Of a stretch of 24,088 nt of DNA, positions 1 through 11,900 are shown one piece after another (within the stretch, counting starts at the first letter, position 1; every line of letters begins with the position of its first letter). Where the stretch lies: the NCBI GenBank assembly GCA_000969725.1, contig JXSR01S062135.1; one strand, given 5' to 3'. Position numbers and translations under genes: made by a program. The stretch is from Ophiothrix spiculata. Taxonomy: Eukaryota > Echinodermata > Ophiuroidea > Amphilepidida > Ophiotrichidae. The notes under the pieces are model-generated. The model was not told the origin of the DNA. It saw nothing but the letters and a program-made list of their open reading frames with translations, and did no database searches.

Positions 1-262
1 AGTAAAAAGTATAAGTCAGATTTGACATATAATTGACATATATTTGACATATATTTGACACATTTTAACCTGTTATTTGTTGAAAATCAACTCTCAGGTA
101 ATTTGACATAGATTTGACGTACTTATTTTAAATTTGACATATATTTGACTGTGTCAAATATATGTCAAATGACATTTGACATAATTTTGCTGCGTCAAAT
201 ATGTGGCAAACTGTCATTTAACACAGATTTGACACATATTTGCTACAAATTTGACATGAAAA
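1..262. repeat. AT-rich tandem/inverted repeat of TTTGACATATA motifs
   Basis: The unit ATTTGACATAT recurs more than ten times, in both orientations. At 132-170 it forms a perfect hairpin: ATTTGACATATATTTGAC, loop TGT, GTCAAATATATGTCAAAT. It is probably the edge of a satellite or minisatellite continuing before the window. There is no coding content. Confidence 0.8.
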
Positions 263-2580
263 TTTCTGCAAGGGCTAGTAGCCCTAGCCGCTAGTGCTAG
301 GCCATGCTTTTATCTGTCACCTTGCCGATATGATATTCGATATCGATGTTTAAGTGCATCATCAGCTGATCAAAAACGTGGCCTAGCCCAGCTAGGCTTA
401 AATCGAAACATCGGTAAAGTTCATCGGCAAAGACAGGTGATTTTACCGATACAATGTTTTGCCGATAGGGTGTAATATCGGCCCGATACAATACATCGGT
501 TCAAGCTTACAAAACATATTTGAGCCATATCTTGTCTACCTTAGTTAAATTCATTTTATAATGGTGCAAAGTATTTTTCACAGATTGTCTGTTCATGAGT
601 GATAAGTCACTCAGATTGCAAACTTAGATTGTTATCTTTCTTGAAATATCATGATTTGAAAGTTAGCCAATGAAGCACTTGTGCATCTTGTCAAGATGGT
701 ATGCATCATGTGTCATGATTGCTTTAATCATAGTTTTTGCTTCTAAATTTGTGATCTAAAATTTCCTTTTGGTCAATCAGGTGTTTGAATCAAGATAAAG
801 TGGTTATACTATAGCAACAACAACACTATTGAAATATGCTCATCATCAGATAGCAGTATCAGGCCCATAGTCACAGAACTTTTTCTTTAGAAAGTATGTT
901 CAATATGGTCAATCCCTGAATAAATTTCAATGGTTTTGGAAAAGTCAAAATAATAAAATGGAGCTTGGTAGATTTGTAAACTGTTTATGAAGTTTTAACC
1001 TAAAAATTAACATAGGAAGATTTATTTGGATTTGGAAGATTGTTTTGATAGACTATCTTGTATTTTTGGCAAACCTTTCTGTTCCTTTTGGGTTGTTTTT
1101 TTTGTATTGATTTGTTGTCACTGTTTTTGACACCATTTGACTGACACCATTTGACCAACACTAAACACATCTATCACCTTACAGAATATTTACTTATTTG
1201 GCTGCCTAAAGATGTTAACATATGAAAATCACATTTTTGGTGCATATATTTGGCGCGAATATTGTAAATGGCATAACAGAATAGAATACTTCATGTAACA
1301 TTGTGAACAAAGTACAGGGTTGGCTGTGCCCTTCAAGAGATATCCCAATTAGTCATAAGTACCAATGCTATTACACATACGTGGGTGATAATTTGAAATG
1401 CGAAAAGATGAGTATATTTGTTGGAATCTCTAATTTGATTAAGCGTTCCACTTATTCGTCATGTTTTGCATTTTGATATTTCCACTCTGTAACATGTTAT
1501 TCAGATTTTTTGAACTTTTAGGAGTCATTTTGAATTTAGATATTGCCAAGCTATGTGAGTGAGATTATAAGTTACAGGTGCCAGATTATTGAATTGTTGG
1601 GTCCCCACTTTATTCTGATTTGAATATCATTAAAGACTTCCAAAGCTATTGCAGTGTATGATAGGGCCACACCATTTCATAGGGGTCAGCTGATAAAGGA
1701 TAGTGCCTATCTTCTGTCTTAACCTTCCCCGGTCCAGCACTGAAATAGCTGGTAACCAATTTGCTGCTAGATACCAAATGGTGGTTTGATAAGGTACCCT
1801 AAAAATTCTTAACCTAACCCTAAGTATGAACCTAAAGTTTCAGGTATACTTCAGTCAATTTTTGTCATACCAAAAACTTGACCCCAATCTGAAGCGTCAA
1901 ATATCAACTGAGAACTGCAGGGCTTTAATCTAGCAAACTTCATAAACAACAAGATAACTTCTGTCAGAATTAAACATTGTCAAATTACGTGCTCCACAAT
2001 ACATGCGAGTATTATGAAATATAGCTTTCTGTATTTAATTAGATAAACGTGAAAGAATCAATTAATTCCTGAGACACAAGTCATATTAATCGTAACAGAA
2101 TAATTCCTGTTGATTTCTCTCTGTTACTCATTTCCTATTCATTAATCCAAACTCAGATCAGCCATTCATGATCTCAATAGCTTGCTGTCAATAAATGGAA
2201 ATTCTTGATGGACATCCATTTAATATGACACAATATCAAACCTGAAACAAACCTTCTCATAATTAGTCACAAATGCGAGATATTCATTAATTGATTAAAG
2301 GTGCAATACCCAATTGGTCTTAACACCCCCTTACCTTAAATTGAAGTTTAGATATCATATTTTTCTCATAACTCTTAACTGTAAAATATTTTCCTAGAAA
2401 GGTGATACATGTATGTTGATAGGCACTGGTTAATAGGTCTATAGACCCCATTTCAAGCACAATCTTTAGTTACTAAGCCCTATTTTCGATTTTTTTTCAG
2501 TTCCCTACAGCCTTCTTTTTAAAATTAGATCCCCCATTTCAAGCAAAATTTGGAAATATTTGCCTCTAAATCCAAAAATT

Positions 2581-2680
2581 TTTCATTTTTTGGTTACCTC
2601 AGACCTTCAGACCCCCTTTTAAGAGCAAATTTTCATTTTTTGGTTACTTCAGACCTTCAGACCCCCTTTTAAGAGCAAAT
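2581..2680. repeat. Two tandem 50 bp units
   Basis: TTTCATTTTTTGGTTACCTC...CCCCCTTTTAAGAGCAAAT is repeated head to tail with one change (CCTC/CTTC). Looser relatives (CCCCATTTCAAGCA) lie just upstream at about 2446-2550, suggesting a longer decayed minisatellite. Confidence 0.85.
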
Positions 2681-3179
2681 GTTCCATTCCCTAGACTAAG
2701 CTTTCAGATTTAAGGGCCCCACACCCCTACCAAAACCAAAGTTGGGTGCCCCTAGCCCAGGGTTTAGCATCCTTGAGTGAGACATTGCTCTTCATATAAC
2801 TCAAAAACTAAAGGTAGTTTCAGAATAGCTGTTGCAGGTGTAGTTGGTAACAGGGCAGACAACCAAGAATTTGCAATTCTAAGCTACCATGATGTAGCAC
2901 AACACTCTTTCACCAGTCCAACTTGTATCGCTTTCGGAACATGATAGCTGTATTACAAAGCGCGCACAGCTGCTGTGCGTGCGAGACTAACAGCCACGCG
3001 TTGTCCTACGCGATGCCGATAGAAACGACGCGTATAGCTGTCAGTCAAACCCGGAAAATTACAAATCTAAAATTGATTGCAATGTTATAAAAATATAAAA
3101 ATAACAATTTTCCAAGCATTTTTCCTAGTATTTTCAAATTTTTGCTATCAACGTTTGTGTTTACTGAGTGATAAATTTG

Positions 3180-3297
3180 TTATTCCCTGTTTGTTCTCAT
3201 GCAATAATCCATATTAATGGTTTGGGTTCGTATCACACTCGGCTGAACCCAAACCATTAATATTTTCTCGTATTGCATGAACAAACAGGGGATAACT
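3180..3297. mobile_element. Hairpin (foldback) element, ~50 bp arms
   Basis: The left arm starts TTATTCCCTGTTTGTTCTCA and ends ATTAATGGTTTGGGTTC. The right arm is the reverse complement with small gaps (GAACCCAAACCATTAATATT to AACAAACAGGGGATAA). Only about 15 bases separate the arms. Reading frames across it are by-products of the palindrome. It is probably a very short MITE; target duplication not determined. Confidence 0.75.
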
Positions 3298-3476
3298 AAT
3301 AGTATCCTATGGATGAAAAAAATAAGTGTAGAAATCACAAATTGTTTCAGGAAATCAAATATATAAAGGAATTTGGGTGAAAAGTGACTTTGAACCAACC
3401 CTTCTGTAATAACACCTCATACATAAATTGCCTTACAAATACATGTAGAACCTACCAGTTTTTAGAATCGTTGACC

Positions 3477-3809
3477 TTAAAGGAACTTAGTCCGATTTTT
3501 CAAAATTTGGTTTTCAATGTCATATGAAAGATGACCACTAAAGAAGTCAACATTTCAAATTTCAGCTTAATAGGTCAAACCGTTTTAATTTTATGGTCAA
3601 TTTCGTATGTCAGAGCTGCCTGTATGTTACTGTGTAAACTTAATTATGGTTGCCATCATTAGACACATTTTCATATGTATCTCCAAAAGGGAACATAATT
3701 CAGCCGTGAAATTTCACATAATTTTTGAGAAAAATATGAGGAACATTTTGATACCAAAATTTTAACAAGTTTGAAAAAAAGTTGAAGCAATCGGACCATA
3801 CTCCTTTAA
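3477..3809. mobile_element. MITE with TTAAAGGA... ends, 333 bp
   Basis: The left end is TTAAAGGAACTTAGTCCGAT. The right end read backward is TTAAAGGAGTATGGTCCGAT, matching at 16 of 20 positions. TTAA occurs at both edges. There is no coding capacity. It resembles the TTAAAGG-ended elements at 5412 and 21603 in its outermost bases only, so these may be different families sharing a TTAA or TA target preference. Confidence 0.75.
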
Positions 3810-4815
3810 TGAAACTTGTTCTATTGCTTTGTGCACTAATATTGGCAAGGAACTTCCTAATAATAATTCAACTTCTTGGAACCTATTTCCAAAATACATT
3901 CAATAAAATTTGATTCAAAATGATAAAAGACATCTAATTAAATTCTTATACTCTTTTGTGACTTTGTGTGCTTCTGCACGTCCAAAGTGACATTGGTTTG
4001 GTTGTTTCACTCTTGTGCTTCAAGAAGGTCACTGGTTTTCAAATAAAACAATTAAGGTTCAGTGACATGCACATATTCTCAAAACAAGAGTCTAAAACTA
4101 TATATCTGAACTTTCTCTTGTGACAAAATAAACATATTGTTTTCATGGCAAAAAACCTCAGTATTGCTCAGCTGGATATTTTAATGGATGAAAGTACAAA
4201 TGTATTTTGATAATACTCATATCTATAATAAAACATTACTGCACTTTGTGGCATATCCAGGACTATATTTGGCAGGAAAATAAGGAGGTCTTTGATTAGC
4301 TTAAATAAGTCAAATAAACCATTATGATTTTACATTATTCCTACAATATTCAGGAGGTTATACAAGCTGTTATGCATCTCTCAAGAGGACGTACAGTTTG
4401 CGACAGCTTGGTACAACCGGTAACCAAAAACAAATAACTCTGGAGCATACCATTTAGCTACAAAGCCCTCTATTATCCATCAGCACAAATAGAATGATAC
4501 CTAGCATCCTAACCCATCATTCATAGTTTCCCCAAGTCATCATTGTATATCCAGCAGGATCAATCATCCCATTGCTGACTCTCTCAAGAGTTATTCCAAT
4601 ATTACCATACTGGTACAGACCTGAACCGATTCACTAGGTTGCCTCAAGTTAATCCAAAATGTGGTCAAACTGAACATGACAATTTCCTATACCTGACAAA
4701 ATAAACACAAGTTTTGCCGCTAGCAGTTTGTTGCATTCCTAATAATAGACATGGACCCTGCTTTTAAAATGTCTTAACCGCATATGTTTGAAAACATCCT
4801 TAATGTGAACTATAT

Positions 4816-5097
4816 ATGAAAACAACAACAAATCAAGGCCCTAAAAATATTCTGAAAGCATATCTTGTGTCCATTTCACACTAAAGAAACATGCCATTAG
4901 CATGTATATAGAGAGAGAATGTTAAAAGTTAAAGGAAAAAATCAAAATTGCTTAGGCATGAAAACAACACCAAATCAAGGGCCTAAAAATATTCTGAAAG
5001 CAATTCTCTTGTCCATTTAGCACTAAAGAAACAGGCTTAGCATATCCACAGAGAGATAGAATGTTAAAAGTTAAAAGAAGCAATTCATAACTGTTTA
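4816..5097. repeat. Tandem duplication, unit 142 bp
   Basis: Units start at 4816 and 4958 with ATGAAAACAACA(A/C)CAAATCA and share CCTAAAAATATTCTGAAAGC, TTGTCCATTT, CACTAAAGAAACA and GAATGTTAAAAGTTAAA(G/A) in order, with scattered substitutions and small indels. Confidence 0.8.
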
Positions 5098-5411
5098 GAA
5101 GCTAGCATCTTCAATGAGTCTATTTCAACAAATCAAGATGATGCTTGCGTCTTGCATAGAATGATTTGGGGAGCAGTTGTTTAAGTTAATTTGACTTTGT
5201 ATGACCCTAATTAACAAAAGAGTTAAAATAAAAAGAAGAATCAACATATCAGAACTAGTGATCATCTCTCGTTGTGCACAGAGGCCAATTATTGTATGTA
5301 CCTCCAAATATTTTGCGTGTCCACCTTCCAGCCATCAGAATGTGTAAATCTTGACATAATGCATGACTGCATATGCATTTAATTCCATGCATAAACTGAC
5401 CAGGTCCATTA

Positions 5412-5603
5412 AAGTCAGATTCCTTTTATCCGGTTGCGGTGCGTTTTGCACTGTAAGGGTACTGGCAGTTGTAAAATTTAAAGCTTTAACCTGATACCAT
5501 TCAGTTCCATTCAATAGTGTGCTTTTATACCACTACCTTAGTAGCCTTACAGTGCAAAATGCACCGCAACCGCATCGCAAACGGTTAAAAGGAATCTGAC
5601 CTT
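5412..5603. mobile_element. MITE, ~192 bp, with long inverted ends AAG(G)TCAGATTCC
   Basis: The left arm 5412-5458 (AAGTCAGATTCCTTTTATCC, then GTTGCGGTGCGTTTTGCACT) is the inverse of the right arm 5545-5603, which holds a further 8-10 bp (ATCGCAAACG region) missing from the left. TA flanks both sides (5410-5411, 5604-5605), suggesting a TA target as used by Tc1/mariner-type elements. There is no ORF. Confidence 0.8.
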
Positions 5604-5835
5604 TAGTCTGCAGCAACACCTCATGTAGCATGCATTTAGGTAGATACACATGAAGCATATTATGAAGTGCCATTTCTTTAACAGATACACCTAAAATAAC
5701 TGGTACAATATCTCAACATCCATGAAACACAATATGACAGCTTCCCAAAGCATTAAACTGATGGTAAAAGTGCCATTCCCTTAACACTTCCTTGACTATC
5801 TTATCGACTACCGTGCATGTTACCAACTCACTCAC

Positions 5836-5989
5836 CAGACTGCCTCGTAGATGGACAACTTTTTGTATTACATGATTCTACTGCATTTGGTTTGACGGCA
5901 TACACGCATCTTGCTGCGACTGCTTGCTGATTGGTTGATTGGCATGTCACGTCCCGCCTTCTTGTACCGCCACCGCATGTTCTGGAACA
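5836..5989 (-). CDS. ADAMTS16/18-like: Exon: TSR6 (last TSR), ending at a donor that overlaps an in-frame stop
   Basis: A 154 bp exon, acceptor TTTACAG, encoding CSRTCGGGTRRRDVTCQSTN, QQAVAARCVYAVKPNAVESC, NTKSCPSTRQSG. It is a full TSR core with six cysteines and a CSRTCG O-fucose site. It ends in phase 1 at GTGAGT, a good donor. If the donor is not used, the frame continues G-E-stop (TGA at 5828-5830), so the same bases could terminate the protein. In ADAMTS16/18 a PLAC domain follows TSR6. No PLAC-like WC...QH..C.H.FYG..CC pattern was seen by eye between 1 and 5835, so the next exon is outside the window, very diverged, or absent. Confidence 0.92.
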
Positions 5990-8900
5990 CTGTAAATAGA
6001 TTTAGTGCTCAAAATTTAGTCACATATTTAACTTATTACTGCCTTGAAAATTGTGTTTGGTGTTTCTGTGTCTTATGAATCAGATGCTAATCCTGTTATG
6101 TTTTCTGAATACATGCTTTGTCCCATCCTATGAAATAACCTACTTAATTCAGTTTATTGCTTTGGCAAATGTTTTTCAGTTTCTTAGCCAATTCGAGGGA
6201 AATATGAATTCATTTTTTTTATAAAACAAAACATAATCAGGTATTTCAATCCCTGTTCTAACTAATACAACATTAGTTATGCTTAATCTCCAATACTTGA
6301 TGATTTATGCTTGAATTTTCGTCTCCTTGTTTCCTTTGGCAAGAAACTTTACTCTACTTGCTACGTGGTTCGGAAGTCACGCTAAGTCGTTGGTCCCCTG
6401 TACGAATAGACTCCTTCATGGGTAAGTATTGAAGTACAATGTATATTGATTGATTGATTGAACCAACGGCTCACATTTCATTTAGTTCTTAGATTCTTTT
6501 GTCATGTTATCATCAAATCATTACTTTATGATGTGTCATTTTCTAGTTTGTCAACACAATGTCTTCCTAGTATCCTTCCTTGTTCTGGTGTCATTCTGAA
6601 AATAACATATGTGTTCACCACATTAAAACATGGGAAGGGAGTAACCTAGCATCCATGTGTACAGACTGCCCACATTCCAAAGGAGACTCTATGCAAGACC
6701 TGGGGCCGATTTCACTATCATTTAGCGATGGTCGCTAACCCCGTTTTGATCGCTAACTCCAAAAATGATCGCTAAATTATTAAAAATACTCGCTATTTAG
6801 CGATCATTTTTGGAGTAAGCGATCAAAACGGGGTTAGCGAACATAGCTAAAATATTACTGAAATCGGCCCCAGAAATGAGTGGAATAATATTCTATCTGA
6901 AACTACACCCTGTTTAAATGGATACCCTGTCTTAGACCAGACCTGTCTACCTGTTCAAATAAAGGGCCATATCAGTTATAATGGAGCCAAATACCAAAGA
7001 TTAAATTAGATGCCAATTGAGTTATTTGGGCATTATCAATGGTTTAAGGTGGCCTAGCACAGATAGAATTCCTGTATTTATTTTTCTCATTTTTTGATAT
7101 ATGGTATTTTCATGTGCTGATCACATTTCTAAAATAAAATAGGGGGGTCACCGACTTAGTTTTTGAGAAAAATCCATTTAAAAAACACTATGTTTTACCA
7201 CTTTTTACCATTGACTTCTATGGTAAAATCAAAATAAATAAGACAAAAACACTTATAAAACCAGCTTTATTTTTTTCTCTCTTTTTCACACATGTTTTGG
7301 TTCTTTTATAGTTCTTTAAAAAACCGTAATAAAAAAATATGGTCACCGTCTTACTTTTTGAGATATTAAGCAAAATCAAGCAAAAAATTGACTTTTTATT
7401 TTAGCAATGAGTAATACCTTTAAGCACTGTGCGCTTTGAGCCTTGCGCTGTCAGGAGTAATGCGCATGGTCTTATGCGTGAATATTAAAATGACGCAGGT
7501 GTAAGATCATGTTTTATTAAAGCGCAAGATACAGTACACCAGAAAGTCTGGGATAAATACTTTGAAATTGTGTCCAACACCGCTGATATCAGGTCACTCG
7601 TGTCCGACACCGTTTCTGTGCTAGGCCACCTTAAACACAACTAATTATTGATACAATATCTAAGATTGAAAAGCCCAATAAGATACCCATTATGAGACTT
7701 GCATAGCCCTGTTTTGATACCCAATAATGAATTTAAGTCTCGAAATCTGGCCGGGTATTGGATAGTTTTAAAATGCAGGTGGTTGACCAAAATATCCCTC
7801 CCCCTTCCTGGTGATAAACCGATCTTGTCATGTCACACTATGTTAAATACTGCTTACATCATCAAAAAATGCTCTATCACAATGGAATAGAACAATGGAA
7901 TGTCATAATAACACATTCATGATCGAAATTGAATTAACGCATATCTGCGCCGAAATCTCCCGAGGAAATGGATGGGGTGAATTGACTGATAACATGTGAT
8001 AAATCAACTTTGATAGTGTTTACAGTACCAAACCCTTGCCATTGTAAAAATGAACAAGGAAATACCACATTTTTAATTCAAAAGCTAAATATCCATAAGC
8101 CTATATCCATGATGAAGATATGAATGACTCTCTAGGTATACATTGAATGCAGTGCCCCAAGGAGTATTTGCACAGGGGACCCAATGGCCTTACGTGACTT
8201 CAGAACAACAAAGCAATTAGAGTAAAGTTTCTTGTCTAAGGAGTCATGATCCGACCAGGGCTCTAACCAGGAACCTCATTATGTCCAGTGGTCTAAACGC
8301 TCAGCCATGCTATGCAGACTTACATTGCAGTTGGGTAGGAGGTGAGGTGAATTTCAAATTCTGACAGGTCTGACCTACATTTGTACTTTCAAGATACTTC
8401 TAGGCAATTCTAGGCCCATCATCCCATGCTTTACCATCCCAACTCTCATTTTGGGCCAAAATTTGTTATCTTTTTTCTAATTGCGATGGTAGACTGCAAC
8501 GATGGCGATGAATTTATGAAAATACAATAAAAAACATTACATGCAGAGAGATTGTTAGCATACAATTTGACTGCTGCATATAACTTCTTCTCCATACCTC
8601 AGACCAGCCTGACGTCCTCCATTCAGCAGTAATGGCGGCAGCTTCGACCTGACATGGTGCATTGTTACATGGCTTGGTCAACGCAAGATTGGGCTTGCTC
8701 AAATTCTCACAATTATCTTCCGGTAGTTCATTGTACTGTCCCTGGTTGTCTAGGTAACTACATTTCACGATACGAGTACGTTTACCTAATCCGCACGTCG
8801 TTGAACACTGAAGGGATAAAGCGGGGAATAATTGCATTGGTCACAAAATCAAAATTATTCCTGGGAAACTTAATGTTATATATATGGGTAACATGTTCAG

Positions 8901-11900
8901 TCAATTCAATGCAGTGAAATGATAATATATATTTTTAGAGGATTTTGTAATGCTTAATTGTTTCTCCCATATTTGTTTTTGTTTAAGATTGACAAGTTGG
9001 CAACTCAATAAAAAGTGATAAAAAATCTGATAAAAATGAGAAGTAAAAACAACAAACAACTTCATAATAAATAAAAACAATATTTCTTGGAATTAAATCA
9101 ACATTTATTTATGAGCAGTTTATATAACATTCAGTTCCAGGACTCTCTATTTTCTTGATAACTCTGATTGAAGCAAAACACATAAATAAGAAGTTAGCAA
9201 ATCAAAGAAAAGTTATATGCTATTTGAAAAAAAATAGGAATGCATTATAAATGCAACTTATATGAAATTAATCAAAAAGCGAAATGAAATTTAAAATAAA
9301 ATGCGATGAAAATAAAACTATCATGCACACCTCGCTCCAAGCAGAAATAAACCATTGCACATTCAGCGGGCACTTTTTCAAGTTGCATGGACGCCTCTCC
9401 CTCGGTCTAACTTGTGATCTGCATCGTGCGTTGGATAACCGTTGGTGGCGCCCTCCGTCGTATACATAGTTGCAAGTGATTGACCGTGTTTCAAACCCAG
9501 GACCGCATGTTGTTGAACACTGTATATAGAAGGGTTATATAGCAAAGCAATATAATACATAGCAAATAAAAGGTTAAATAAAGCAATTGGATGGCATTGG
9601 CAACTTAAATTGGGTTTAGCTGAAAGAATATAGAATGTTGGCTACGTCAACAGAATAAGTCAGAGATGCCTGATGATTGGCAATTAGCATGAAACTTAAA
9701 CGTGGCAGCTTTTTGCTAAGAAAGTCTATGCACATGAAGACTGATCTTAGTAAATAATGTTGTATTCCCCTGTGAAGGGTTTTAAACAAAAGATGATAAG
9801 GCAAATTCCAGAGTTTTTCATGATATCAAATCACAGTGTCCCAGGAACATATTATTTTCGAAGTATGCAAGTTCAATCCCTGATCATTTGAAAATATTGA
9901 AAAATTAAGATAACAAACAGATTATAGTCGAACTAAGAGTTGAACTTCTATTCACTTTGGTGACAATCAACCATGAAAAATCAGTTTTTGTTCATTTGTT
10001 TGTTTTTTGTTTCTCATATGAGCAGAAGCAGGATGAGTAAAATGAGATAAAGGAAGGCAAATAGAAAGCTTGTTTTTAACCATGGTCTAAGTTCATTTTG
10101 TCTAGAAGCAATTAGTGATGCTCCTTGATATTGGATGAAGACATTGAGACATTGGAGTTTTTATTTTACAATGAACCAAAGCTATGGGAAAAATGTTTAC
10201 ATATTGGTTGGGAAATATCCTTACATGGATCCCGGTTGCAAGGGATTAATTAGTAAGCTTATTATTATATGGTCCATGAGTGTTAAGCTTAGTCCCCTAC
10301 ATCTATTTTTTTATCCAAACTGTTCCATTTTACTCAATCATTGACAATGAATTTTACCTCTGACCATCTGGTAGCGATCCATCTTGGCGGGCAATCTTGT
10401 GTGTTACATTTCTGCCATCGTGGTGGTTTCTTGCCTTTATCGCATAATCTGGCTTTGACTTGAGCTTCTGTCTGGGTCATGGAGTCCTGTACGCATATGA
10501 CGTGACGTTTCTGGCTGCCACCTCCGCATTCAACACTGCATGCTTCCCATGTTGTCGTTGACCACCTATTTATAAAGACAATTAGTGCGTTAGACTAAAC
10601 TGGCAAGTTTTCTCCTTTTAAAATCCATGTCTATATTAAACAATGCCTAGCTTCCATGGAATTGTCTCCCCTCCCTAACAACTGCCATCCTGATCCAAGG
10701 TCCAACAATGACAATTGACATGGCAGGACTTGGCAACAATTGAGTGCACATACCCTATAATCTTGATCATAAGAACCCCCTCAGCCCACTTCAAATCCTG
10801 ATATGGTGAAAAATTACAATGATCCTCCTGTTAACTTGTTATATTTTGTTCACCAGATCAGCAAGTACTTTCATTTTTGTGTTTCCAAAACAGTAATGGT
10901 TTGCCATGTCTAGATTTGAATGTGTTCTTATGATCAAGGTAACATGTTCTTATGATCGAGGTAACAGGGTATATATCTCCTGCCTATGCTGCAGTTGATA
11001 TTTTCTTGATTATCCGTTACTGATTTTTGTTGGACTGAGGCTGATCAGGGTTATGCTTTTGCTTGCCTTGAGGTTCTGTCAGTGACCCAGATATTGATCC
11101 TTACCTTGGAGGGCAGGGCTGTGAATTACATAATTCTGGTGTAGTGCTAGGTCTGGTGTAAGTGTCGCAGAATGAGTCATCTACTTCATGTTGACTATCA
11201 CGCATACAATATACCTGGCGACTTCTTCTACCTATATTGATCAAGGAAAACATATGAGAAAAAATGATAGATGAGTTCTGAATGTAGTTTTAGATCATAG
11301 CAGGAACTGATTTCACTAACATTTAATGATGGTCGCTAATCCCGTTTTGATCACTACTCTAAAAATGATCGCCAAATAACGAGTATTTTTGATAATTTAG
11401 TGATCACTTTTGGAGTTAGCGATCATAAGGGGGGTTAGCGATCATCTCTTAACGTTAGTGAAATCGCCGCCAGGTGTAGCAACAATCTGGTATTTAAGCC
11501 CTCTCTAACACCTCCTCCCCTAATCATTACAAGCTTGACTTATTACCTGCACATGAAGCAGAGCATTCTGATTTGGAAACGTACCAGGTGTGGTCATAAA
11601 TTGGAGCAGATATAGCGACAATCTGGTATTCTACATACAAGTCTCCCCTCCCCTCCAAGCATTACAAGCTTGATTTACCACCTGCACACGAAACAGAATC
11701 TGGTATTCTACAAGTCTAACCTCCAATCATTACAAGCTTAACTACCACCTGCACACGAAGCAGAGCATTCTGATTTGGAAACGTGCCAGGTGTGGTCATA
11801 AATTGGAGCAGATATAGCGACAATCTGGTATTCTAACCCCCACGTCTTACCCCCAATTATTAATGACAAGCTTGATTTACCACCTGTATACGAAGCAGAG

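Larger units (their letters stand above)
1..5835. other. Downstream intron or 3' flank of the ADAMTS gene; no exon recognised
   Basis: Apart from the listed repeats and foldback elements, this stretch is AT-rich non-coding DNA. The bases at about 290-500 hold repeated CCGATA/ATCGG motifs that may be an old transposon. A small CpG-bearing patch at 2955-3045 includes the hairpin CGCACAGC-T-GCTGTGCG. Short frames (297-491, 3180-3398, 5125-5307) have no coding signature. No PLAC exon was found by eye. Confidence 0.6.
5990..8597 (-). other. Intron between TSR5 and TSR6 exons
   Basis: The donor is at 8596-8597 (GTATGG) and the acceptor TTTACAG ends at 5990. It contains two SINE copies, the 174 bp foldback MITE and the 591 bp TTAA element, which together make up about 40% of it. 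Nothing else recognisable; frames at 6458-6649 and 7699-7890 are not supported as genes. Confidence 0.8.

Noticed and set aside
2955..3045. CpG-rich patch as a promoter or CpG island
   Set aside because: It is under 100 bp, sits in intron or flank on the 3' side of the gene, and has no core promoter elements; more likely part of an old repeat.
5500..5640. A cysteine-containing minus-strand stretch as a possible PLAC exon (near 5612)
   Set aside because: Translation lacks the WC, QH and FYG elements and part of it belongs to the MITE at 5412-5603.
8654..9560. Plus- and minus-strand frames overlapping the TSR4 and TSR5 exons (8654-8917, 9284-9469, 9378-9560)
   Set aside because: They are shadows of spliced exons at 8598-8807 and 9331-9519, whose correct frames give six-cysteine TSRs.
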